From Miscanthus floridulus (taxonomy: Eukaryota > Streptophyta > Magnoliopsida > Poales > Poaceae), in NCBI RefSeq assembly GCF_019320115.1, contig NC_089583.1, positions 80,803,928 to 80,867,927 on the forward strand: a stretch of DNA of 64,000 bases, written 5' to 3'. The position numbers and the translations under genes are program-made. Each line of letters begins with the position of its first letter. Position 1 is the first letter of the stretch. Under the pieces are notes generated by a model that was not told where the DNA came from, made no database searches, and saw only the letters and a list, made by a program, of their open reading frames with translations. Shown here piece by piece: positions 34,801 to 43,990 of the stretch.

Positions 34801-34973
34801 TGTCAATAACATTTGAGTAGCTTGCCACAACAAGATAACTGAATGAAGTTTCATTCTTAAGTAACTTGCCACAAAGAGAATATAAATAGCTAGAGAAAAT
34901 TGAGCAAGCAACATAGCAACATAAAAAGGCACTGCAGGAAGAACTGAAGGAATAGGATTTGAGGTCTACTCAC
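31821..34973. other. CACTA-1 interior without recognised gene
   Basis: AT-rich DNA, probably introns of the putative second gene plus older insertions. A LINE-like 3' tail may be present at about 31945-32080 (GCTCCTTTTAGAAAAGGAGC, then CTTCTGCCATTGCCATTC before an A run). Near 32956 AGCAGTGATGGAGCCAG resembles a hAT MITE end without a partner. A perfect 35-bp tandem duplication starting CTTGCCAAAACATTAAATT lies at 34326-34360 and 34361-34395. Confidence 0.4.
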
Positions 34974-35570
34974 ATCGAAGAAGAGATCTATAGAGCATGG
35001 CCACCAGGGCAAGCCCACTGGGGAGGGAGCAGGGACGCTGGGGCGCACCAGCACCGGGGCCACCGGCGGAGAGAGAGCACACGGGCACCAGGGCACCATG
35101 GCCGCCTTGGGGAGGGAGCGTGGACACCGGAGCACATGGGTACCAAAGCCATTGGGGGAGGGAGTAGGGACGCCAGGGCGCACTAGCACCGAGGCCGCCG
35201 ATGGAGGGAGCACGGACACTAGAGCGCACGGCGGCAGAAACCCTAGCCACCAAGGGGAACGGCGGCGTGTAGGGTAGGAGACGGACTGGGGGTTGGAAGT
35301 AGATCGGAGGAGGTAGGGCATGGCGGAGGTAGGGCACGGAGGCAGCGGAGGTACGGCACAGAGGAGTCGTCCGCGGCTAGGGTTCCATAGCGGGTCCTAG
35401 CGGCGGACGGAGCCAAGGAAGCTCAGGGGAGGACTACTAGAGTGCACGGCCGGGCGCGCACGGGCTGGCGGAGGTGAGAGGAAGCGGCGCTACGGCACGG
35501 AGATGGTGGCGGCAACGGCGGGTTTGGCAGCCTGACGGCGTCCGCAAGGAAGAAGAGCGCTCTGACTTAG
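34974..35570 (-). other. Probable non-coding leader exon of a second CACTA-1 gene
   Basis: GC-rich DNA in an AT-rich setting. On the minus strand it ends in CTTCGAT followed by GTGAGT, a good splice donor (34968-34973). It begins shortly downstream of a TATA box at about 35599-35608. It contains diverged repeats around CCCTGGCGTCCCTGCTCCC. The open frames (for example 34890-35321) are proline-rich, frame-independent and lack a domain, so I read it as an untranslated or low-constraint first exon. Confidence 0.4.
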
Positions 35571-35598
35571 AAAATTTTTGGCCTCCCGCGGGCTCTGG

Positions 35599-35700
35599 TT
35601 TATATATTGGAGGTCATTGGTAGGGGCGGCTCCTGAGTTAGCCGCCCCTACAAGTCTATATGTAGGGGCGGTTCTTGAGTTAGCCGCCCCTACAAATATT
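35599..35700 (-). promoter_or_regulatory. Internal promoter module with terminal-type CACTA repeats
   Basis: On the minus strand a TATA box (AATATATAAACC, about 35597-35608) is preceded by two hairpin units built of GTAGGGGCGGCT and AGCCGCCCCTAC (35619-35695). These are the same words found in the right terminal region of CACTA-1 (41550-41845), where they also stand upstream of a TATA box. In the En/Spm family such subterminal words bind transposase-encoded protein. Whether they do so here is inference. Confidence 0.6.
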
Positions 35701-35879
35701 TTTCAATTTATTTTAATTACTAATTCTGTAATTCATTCATATATAAAGAACACAATGTAAGTTTATATATTAGTTTTTTATTATTCTATATATATAAATA
35801 TATGTATATATAAACAATTTTATTATATATATAGATATAAATCTATATTTTTTTTACAAAAACAATATTTTACAATTTT

Positions 35880-37090
35880 AAAATTTGAATTTCAAAACAA
35901 CTAATAGAATTTTAGGACACTAAATGGCCTTAAATGAAAATTTTGTAAACATCAGAGTTGTAGAACTCATCAAGATGTACAACTTATATTTTGGTCATCT
36001 TTTCATTTGACAAAATTTAAAAAGTTCAAATTTTGAATTTCAATAAATGACAACTTCAAACAAGATTTTGAAACCTTAAATGATTTCAAATAAGAAAGTC
36101 ATGAACATAAAAGTTGTTGAACACATTACTATATACAACTTTTATTTTGATCATCTTTTCATTTGACTAATTTTGAACAGTTCAAATTTTGAATTTTAAT
36201 AAATAACAACTTCAAACAAGATTTTAAAACCTTAAATGATTTCAACTAGAAAAGTCATGAACATAAAAGTTGTTGAACTCATCACTATCTAAAACTTTTA
36301 TTTTGATCATTTATTCATTTAACAAAGTGTTAGTAAATATTGTTCATAAATTCACATATCACTCATAGTTTCATAAACTCTACGAGAGATATGTTGATTT
36401 GTGAACAATGTTTACTATCACTTTGTCAGATGAAGAAATGATCAAAATAAAAGTTTTAGATCTTGATGAGTTATACAACTTTGGTATTCATCAGTTTTTT
36501 CAGCTGAAATCATTTGATGTTTTAAAATCTTGTTAGAACTTGTCATTTTTTTTAAATTTGAAAATTTTAATTGCTCAAACTTTGTCAAATGAAAAGAATG
36601 ACCAAATCTACAGAGTAACTTAATAGGGCATGATTTTAGAAAATTTTAGGAAAAAAAATCATCACATTTAGAGTTAGTATGAGGAAGAAAGACTAGTTAC
36701 AAATTTTACCCAGAGATTAAAAAGAAAAATCACAACCGTTCATGATGACCAATGATGAACAAGTGTGATTTGTCTTTTTAATCTGAGGCTGAAACTTGTA
36801 ACAAGTTTTTCTCCCTCATACTAACTCTAAATGTGATGGTTTTTTTTGTAAAATTTTCTAAAATCATGCTCTATCATTTTAGTCTGGTCATCTATCTTTG
36901 TTACTAATTTTGGACAATTCAAATTTTGAATTTCAGAAAATGTCAACTTCAAACCTGATTTTTAACCACTAAATGATTTCAGCTGTAAAGGTAATGAATA
37001 TAAAAGTTGTATAACTCGTCAAGATCTCCAACTTTTATTTTGGTCATTTGTTCATTTCATAAAGTGTTAAGTGATTTTATAAAGTTTTAG
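35880..37090. repeat. Tandem and inverted repeat array
   Basis: Several copies of a ~120-150-bp unit (TTCAAATTTTGAATTTCA, CAACTTCAAACAAGATTTT, AAAGTTGTTGAACTCATCA, TTTTGATCATC) occur, first in one orientation and then inverted. Two large palindromes result. One is centred near 36376 with arms of roughly 190 bp (about 36184-36375 and 36376-36570). The other is centred near 36750 with arms 36625-36746 and 36753-36872. No protein is encoded. Confidence 0.8.
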
Positions 37091-37287
37091 TAGTAATAGA
37101 GTGGATGTTGAAATAGATTCATCTGGATGTTGCAAAGGGTAGTCTCACAGACATGCATAATAGTCTCACACACATACATAAATATATAGTCTCACACATA
37201 TACATAAATATATAGTCTCACACGCATGCATATATGTTGTCTTACACACACACACACTTACACAAACACTCCACATTCAACAACTAG
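37091..37287. other. Short CACACA-rich spacer
   Basis: Repeats of TAGTCTCACACACATACATA lie just beyond the last recognised exon of the transposase. No gene is seen. Confidence 0.5.
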
Positions 37288-40200
37288 CTAGCCTGCTGTA
37301 ACGACTTTTGTCATAACACCTTTTCGTTTCCATGGCAATATGTCTTTGGGTAGGTTCTTTTCCACAATACTGACCTTCTTAGGAAAGTCTGTGAATAGCA
37401 GCATCTCATCATAGTTATTGTAAGCTTCAACATCGTACACGCCATCAACTCCGATAATGTGTTGTTTCCCGGAGGCAACCACATGCTTTGTCTTCTTCTT
37501 TAGGGGGAGGTTACTTTGTGGGTTAGGCATATAGAAAACTTGTGCGACACGTGAAGCGAGCACCCAAGGGTCACCTTGGTAGCCTAGATTCTCAAGGTCT
37601 AGGACTCTTAATATGATCTCATTCAGTTGGTGTTGTTTGATCCAGCGGCATCGAAACAGGGCCACCATTATATCCCTTCTATAGTCAAGTTCCCATATCT
37701 CTTCAATGATGCCAAAGTATTGGATCTTTCACCCCACTCCATCGAGAGCTTCTATTCAAACGTTGCTATTTTGGTTCACATATTTACTATCCTTTGCGTG
37801 GGTATAGTACTTGTACCCATTGATGTCATAAGCCTTCTAAGATGTCACTTGTCTCGATGGCCCCTCCACCAACCTACTGATGGTAATAGAGTCTATGGTT
37901 TCTCCAAGCAGTATGTTTTGGTCCTTCAACCATGTAGTTAGTCGTTGCTTGTGCTGTTTCATGACCCAATCATCTGAACGACCATTTCTCTCCACCATAA
38001 TGATAGCCAAGTGTTCATCAATATACGGTTGCATTAGTTGTGTACTCTACAAGACACTGTAATGCGCTCGACTCACCTCTTTGTAATCATGGTCGATGAA
38101 CACTTTTCTACCACTAGTGCCCTTCCTAGCCAACCTACCCTTGTGACAATAATCGGGTTTACCAATCCCTTTTTGTACTTTTAGGTACTCTTGACAACAC
38201 TCGACGATTTCTTCAGTATTGTAACCCTCTATCATGGAGCCGTCTGGGTATGCTCGATTATACACGTATCAGCTTAGAACTGACATGAACCGCTCATAGG
38301 ACCACATTTCATGCAAGTAGCAAGGCCCAATGTCTGTATCTGATGAACCATGTGAATCATGAGATGTGGTATTATATAAAAAAAGTATGAGGTAAACACA
38401 TCTCTAGTTGGTTTTATGTCTCCGCCACAAATTCATGTAGGTCACTCAGCTGTTGCTTGCCAATCATCTTTTGTGAGATCTTCGAAAAGAAGTAGCACAT
38501 GTGGATGATGGCCATTTTCAAGAACTCTGGCTTTATAGCCTTGATTGCAATAGGTAGAAACACTGTCAGCATCACATGACAATCGTGAGCCTTGCAGTGT
38601 GTTATTGACAAGCCCTTCATCGACAATAGCTTCTTCACATTTGCTGAAAACCTAGTTGGGACTTTGACCCCACTTAGGAAAGTGCACATAGCTCTCTTCT
38701 CTTCTGGTGTTAGGTTGAAGCACGCCATGGGTAGAGTGTATTTTCCATTAGCCTTAGGTATTGAGTGAAGCTGTGGCATCATGTTTAGCTGCACCATGTC
38801 TTTCCATGATTTCAGACCATCCTTTGACTTACCTGTGTCCATCAAGGTAGCAATGAGACTCTCAAAGATATTCTTCTCCACATGCATAACATCAATGGCA
38901 TGGGGGACCTCCAAGTCTGGCCAATAAGGCAGATACTAAAAGAAGATCGATTATTTCTTAAAAGGTACGCCTTCGACAGGAGGTGTGCTTCTATCTCTGT
39001 TCGTCTCATTCGGATTCTTCTTTCCATAGATGACGTGTATGTTTTTCACTATTCTATACACGTGTTCTCCATTATGATGTCTCTCTAGAGGGGGTTCAAT
39101 CTTCGGGGTGTTGTTATAAAATCTAAAGAACAATTTGCTACGGTACTTATGACTTGTCTTTAAGAAGGGCCGGTTCCTTAGGTAAACTATCTTCTTAGAT
39201 GCATCTAGGAACATCCATGTAGTACCATCCAAGCAAACTAAGCCTTCCATCTTCACTTTAATCTGTCCAGACAAAGCAAACAACACGGGGTAATCATTGG
39301 TAGTAACAAATATTATTGCTCTACATATGAAGTCCTCCTTTTGGAATGCATCGTATATCGGCTCCCCATGCCTCCATAGCCTCTCCATTTCTTGCATCAA
39401 AGGCTCGAGGAACACGTCTATATCAATGCCTGGTTGTTTAGGGCCAGAAATAAGAATAGTGAGGAGAAGGTACTTTCTCTTCTAACACAACCACGTTGGG
39501 ATGTTGTACATGGTCAAGATCACTGGCCAAGTGCTGTGGTCGCTCATCCTCTCATTGAAGAGATTTATTCCATCGGTGCTCAAGCCAAACCGTACATTCA
39601 TTGGGTCATCGCTAAATTCTTTGTGCTTCTCATCGATCCTTTGCCACTGACTACAATCAACCGGGTGTGCAATCTTATCATCATCCACCTTGCGCTCATC
39701 ATCCCACCATGTCATGAGTGTGGCTTCTTTAGGGTTTAGGAAGATACGTCTTAAGCGGTCAATCACTGGTAGGTACCACATTACCAAGGCAGGAATTCTT
39801 CTCTGCTTTGCATCATTGCCTAATGGAGTATCCTCTGGGGGCTAAGATTCTTGTACCACCTTTTTTGTACCCTTCTTATTCCTCTTTTTCTCCATGGAGG
39901 CTTTGTCCCCACCATAAAGGTCATTATTCTTGTATCGGCTGGCCCCACATCAGGGACATTTATCCAGTGATTTGAACGTTTCACCACAAAAAGGATACAA
40001 TGGTTGGGGCATGCATGGATTTTTTCAACCCCCATTGTCAATGGACTTATTACCTTCTTCGCTTGGTATGTGTTGGCGGGAACTGAGTTTGGTTGTGGCA
40101 GCACCCATGATAGGAGATGTAATAGATCATTGAAACTATAGTCTGACCAGCTGTACTTAGTCTTCAGGATGAGTAGCTCAAGCACAAAATGTAGCAATGT

Positions 40201-40785
40201 CCAATGTGTTGGACAACCCTTTTCAACACCATACATAGTCTCCTTCGATGTTTTTGTCACCCTTTCTAAATTTTCTAGACCTTTCGGGCTCTTTAGTAAA
40301 ATCTCTGGTCCAAGGGCTCAAATCATGTCCTCCAAATCATCTTCATCCCCGACACGTGCTCCGCCATCATTATTGGCACCACCTTCGTTGTTACCATCCC
40401 AACCACTAGGATCACCACCTTGTTCATTGCCAAACTCAGGATCCATTTGTGCATCAAGCTCTACTGAATATTGGGACAGTGATTCTAGGGTTTCGTTGTC
40501 GTATTCCTCCTCATCCTCATCGTTAACAATAACCATTTCACCATGATGAATCCACACTATGTAGTCCTCAACAAATCCTCGCATAATCAAATGTGATCTA
40601 GTGATAGTCACATCTGTCCATGTCATACGGTTCTTGCAATGTTTACAGGGACAAATAATTGTATCCTTATTCTTTGTCAACATCATTGCATGCTTCTCTG
40701 TGGCTTTAATAAATTTATCCACCTCTTTATGGAAACATGCCTTGAACATTAACGAACCATACATCCAAGAGTTCTGGTACTCCAT
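37288..40785 (-). pseudogene. CACTA-1 TNP2-type transposase, near-complete but broken
   Basis: The start is MEYQNSWMYGSLMF at 40785. The transposase-associated N-terminal domain (40785-40540) has a C/H zinc-like site (ICPCKHCKN) and HLIMRGFVEDY. TNP2 runs from about 40260 to 38840 (HWTLLHFVLELL, ACPNHCILF, FGLSTDGINLF, TWWDDERK, DVMHVEKNIFESL). DUF4218 follows at about 38640-38050 (HCKAHDCHVMLTVFLPIAI, YNRAYPDGSMIEGY). The C-terminal DUF4216-like part is at 37668-37288 (LFRCRWIKQ, LGYQGDPWVLASRVAQVFY). This protein would cut and join the element's CACTA ends in the nucleus. Some gaps may be introns, but a TGA near 38270 replaces the residue before YVYNRAYPDG, and frame changes occur near 39800 and 39440. 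The copy is therefore very probably dead. Confidence 0.9.
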
Positions 40786-41530
40786 CTTTTACAACAACAA
40801 CAAAATAAATATTAAAGGACTACTTATTCATATATATATATATATATAAATGAATCAAATTAATAATTACTTGAGAATAATTGTATATACTTCAGATATA
40901 TGAATATAAATCAAATATAATTACATGAGCATACAAACACACCATGGTAGAGGAAAATTAATTAATGGCCCATTTATCCATAAATGATTAAAATACATAT
41001 TTGTTGATTACAATAAACAATTTCAAAGACAACAATTAGCAACAATTATATTTTACCCAATATCTTTCATGCAAACCCTAGTCCAATTTCATCAAACACA
41101 AATTTACAAAAACAAAATTAATAAAAAAAACCAAACCCTAGATCTAGATCTAGATGCACATGAAACATCTATAAAACTAACTAATTGTTCACTAAAATCA
41201 AGAAACATGGACCAAATAATGGTATGATCTTGTTTCCCTACCTAATTTACCCTAGTACATTCAAAACTTAGGTCTAATTTGCTTCATAAGTAGCTCAAGC
41301 ACCATAGAAGAGAGAGAAAAGCAAAACTCAAATTACTCACTAACCAACCATTAAAACTTCAAAAAAATGCGGAATAACATTTTCTTACCTTCTACAACCT
41401 CTCCACCAAAGGATTTGAGACCAAAACGTTCCCCCCTTAGTAGAGCAATTTTTGGGAGGTGCCCAAGGCCTCCCTACCTTTTTTTCATGGGTTGGAGTGA
41501 GTGACCCGAGGAGGAAGAAGGGGCTATAGG
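40786..41530 (-). other. CACTA-1 transposase leader and 5' intron region
   Basis: AT-rich, non-coding DNA between the TATA box and the first transposase ATG. It includes a TA run (about 40830-40848). AAAAAAAGGTAGGGAGG read on the minus strand near 41480 has the form of a splice donor, suggesting a non-coding first exon and a leader intron. Confidence 0.5.
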
Positions 41531-41857
41531 TATTTATACATGGGTCATTTGTAGGGGTGGCTGGTGATTGAGCCGCCCCTACAAATCATAGGTATTTATA
41601 CGTGGGGCATTTGTAGGGGCGGCTTGTGATTAAGCCGCCCCTACAAATCGCAACACCGGGGGCGGCTGGTGAGTGAGCCGCCCCTACAAATTGACCCATT
41701 TGTAGGGGCGGCTCGTATCACCAATCGCCCCTACTGTTCCATTTGTAGGGGCGGCTGGTCTCGTGGGTCCTGAGCGCGCCCACTGTAGGGGCGGCTCCAT
41801 CACCAGCCGCCCCTACAAAAAAATTGCCCATTGCTACAAATGTTTTTTATAGTAGTG
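41531..41857 (-). promoter_or_regulatory. CACTA-1 5' terminus: TIR, subterminal hairpins and TATA box
   Basis: From the right end inward there is the terminal inverted repeat CACTACTATAAAAAAC. Then about six blocks of GTAGGGGCGGCT facing AGCCGCCCCTAC follow (41550-41820), and then a minus-strand TATA box TGTATAAATA (41531-41540). This is the standard promoter and transposase-binding layout at the 5' end of a CACTA element, placed correctly for the transposase gene. Confidence 0.85.
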
Positions 41858-41860
41858 TGA

Positions 41861-42149
41861 TGCAGATCATCATCGTGGTGCTTCGGCATCAGGCGTGTAT
41901 TCAGCCTACCACGATGAAGCGTCGGGCGTAGCCCAGACGCGCCGTTCAGGTTGACCAGCTGGTCGTATTGATTCTCTTATCCAATCTCTTCTGGGCTCGT
42001 ACGCTTGGCTGAACAAGTCATCGTGAGCGTGTGTTGCTGCCGTGAATCCACAGCGAGTTGCACCATGTCACCGCGGATGACGTTGGTCTTGAGATATGCC
42101 ATCTGGCTTGTCATAGATCAGCATGCACACCCCCTACCTAGCGTGTAAC
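41861..42149 (-). other. Gypsy 5' leader fragment
   Basis: The gypsy internal sequence resumes here after the CACTA insertion. On the minus strand the 5' LTR is followed by GTTACACGCTAGGTAGGGGG and then GACAAGCCAGATGGC. I could not match a tRNA primer site with confidence, and the first bases may be mutated. No gag start is visible. Confidence 0.7.
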
Positions 42150-42470
42150 TATCAATGAAATCTGGTTGGCAGTCTACCGAGGGGTATGCCCATGGTAGTA
42201 GATGAATCGGTGGAGGTGCGCGTGATAGGAGCCGAACGGTGACACAGAACACATGAAATAGCGATTAGGTAGGTTTGGGCTATCTGCTTGTTGTAATACC
42301 CTATGTGCAGTGTCTTTGATGGATTGTATTATGAGATGAGATCTTCTAGGTGACTTGCGGTGTACGCTGAGCTGTGTCGTGTGCCACAAGTCTTGATGTT
42401 GTGGGATGGACCGTCCCTGATGGTGCGACCCATGTCCCTTACCATGGGTACCTGGGGTTATACCCCCACA
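42150..42470 (-). repeat. 5' LTR of the gypsy element, internally deleted
   Basis: It aligns with 12798-13253 end to end but lacks the block corresponding to 12991-13127 (about 137 bp, the end of which is marked by AGAT at both breakpoints). The missing block contains the LTR TATA box. The inner terminal bases are TATC where the other LTR has TGTC. Outside it stands CTAAT (42471-42475). Confidence 0.88.
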
Positions 42471-42475
42471 CTAAT

Positions 42476-43990
42476 ACTATATATTTTGTAGCCACTATCC
42501 AACTTAGGGTTTTGGTTTTGCTTAGATGAATATATCATCTAACAATTTTGCCATTATTGATGGTAATTTTACCATGTTTTTATATCATCAAAACCGTCAT
42601 CAAAACACTCTTTCTGGGAGCTAACAAGTAAGAACATAGTGACTTAGGTATAAATAACTTGGTTTCACATGTACATGTCATTATTTGCTTGTAGGTACAC
42701 AAAGCATGGACTTTGGGTGGCTGAAGGCTCCATATGTAGGTCGCCCGACCTCTATATGGGCCCACTGCCCCCTCTCAAGCCTCCTATGATCCTCCTAACA
42801 CTTATAGAGTCAATCTCCACCCTTGGATCCTGAGGTTCTCTTCTCTTATTGGACAAAAGGGAGAGCACACAGATTCATGGGCCCACAACGAAGCATCCAA
42901 CGTGACCAAAGTATCCAACCTTCACTATGACACGTGGGGACACCTTCTAGAAGATGGTGACATGGCCCAGGGGCCATATATAGGTCGGCCAACCTATATA
43001 TTACCACTACCTAGCTCCCACTCACTCCATGACATGTGGGACTCCTTCTAGAAGGAACATGGATGGACCCACCTATATCATAAGGAGGTCGACTGACCTC
43101 CCTATGGTGGCTATCCAGGCTTAGTTTTCTTTCACCGCCTCTCTACATGTCTCCATGCAAGGGCCTTGATCTCCATCATCCAAGTCAAGTCGGTTTGATC
43201 CAAGGATGAAGAAGGGATGTCACGCGGATCATAGACGTGGCGTAGGAGTAGCCCCTACTCCACCTCCACCTATAAATACCCCCTATACCCCCACTCTCAC
43301 CTCATGACTACAAGGAGGAAACTACTCTCTCTTTAGTTAGGCGAAGCCATGCTCTAGTAGTAGTTGTGCTATGAGATTAGGGAGAGAGTGAGGGGAGTGT
43401 GGAGAAGAGCCATGCCTATCTGGTGTCTTCACCAAGCTGTACCTCGGCGGATGCAATCTTCTTATAAGTGACACATCTGAGATCTTTTATAGCATTTGAT
43501 ACTCTAAGTCTGGTATAGTAGATATATACTTGATTCTCATTGGTACCTGCTTTACTTTAGTTGAGTGCTCTAATCTCTTGCAAAGGTTAGAGTAGTAAGT
43601 GTAGTCTAGATGTGGTGTCTAGACTATATCTTACCTATGTATGCCACTTGTCGTATGGATTGTTTGTGTTAGCTAGCAGGTGGTGACAACCCTGTCTAGT
43701 CTTTGTATTCCACCACGTGTTTATTGGCAAGCTTTTAAATCGGCAGGGCTCTAGTAAAAGAGTAGCTGCTTTGGATAGGGGTTTTGTCTCCTCTTGTCTC
43801 ACCTACTGTCTCTGTGAGCAAGGGATGTGCCATTATATCTACCATACCTTCTTAGATATCATTGTTATATAGATCCTCTCTACCCAAATACCATAGACTC
43901 TTTTATATCATCATAGGACGATCTTGATCCTTAGTTAGTTTACTTCTCATTCCCTATGGAAGTATGATACCTGGAATACTCATGGTGAAG
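42476..43990 (+). repeat. LTR-like repeat DNA, ends unresolved
   Basis: The region has the look of a U3-R-U5 stretch: palindromic GTAGGTCGCCCGACC / AAGGAGGTCGACTGACCTCC words, CTATAAATACCCCC (TATA at 43271-43278), a leader-like tract with AGTTAGGCGAAGCC, and a tail with GGAATACTCATGGTGAAG. Related palindromic words at 12060-12110 suggest the gypsy inserted within this repeat. No partner LTR or coding region was found. Confidence 0.5.

Larger units (their letters stand above)
15992..41857 (-). mobile_element. CACTA transposon (CACTA-1) hosting a copia element
   Basis: The left end is CACTACTGTAGATAGG. The right end, read on the minus strand, is CACTACTATAAAAAAC. The 3-bp target duplication is TGA at 15989-15991 and 41858-41860. 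Terminal regions carry hairpin-forming repeats around GTAGGGGCGGCT / AGCCGCCCCTAC. A TNP2-type transposase gene lies on the minus strand at 37288-40785, starting about 1.1 kb from the right end. Removing the copia complex (16578-30650) and one TSD copy gives a native length of about 11.8 kb, a normal size for an autonomous CACTA element. The transposase is now broken. Confidence 0.92.
12798..42470 (-). mobile_element. Gypsy-type LTR retrotransposon, decayed, hosting nested insertions
   Basis: The two LTRs (12798-13253 and 42150-42470) are in direct orientation. The 5-bp target duplication CTAAT is found at 12793-12797 and 42471-42475. Orientation is minus: the LTR TATA box reads on the minus strand, and the leader lies to the left of the right LTR. 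After removing the hAT MITE (15567-15842) and the CACTA element (15992-41857), about 3.8 kb of gypsy sequence remains. No gag or pol was found in that remainder, so this is a non-autonomous or internally deleted copy. Assignment to gypsy rather than another LTR group is from resemblance of the LTR to grass gypsy elements and is not proven by a pol gene. Confidence 0.85.

Noticed and set aside
34890..35337. Two overlapping proline/serine-rich open frames (143 and 123 residues)
   Set aside because: Both frames of a GC-rich repeat stay open by composition. The splice donor and TATA arrangement suggests a leader exon.
35880..37090. Considered as a CRISPR-like or satellite array
   Set aside because: Units are diverged, of unequal spacing and change orientation; the genome is a plant nuclear one. 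It is a transposon-internal repeat.
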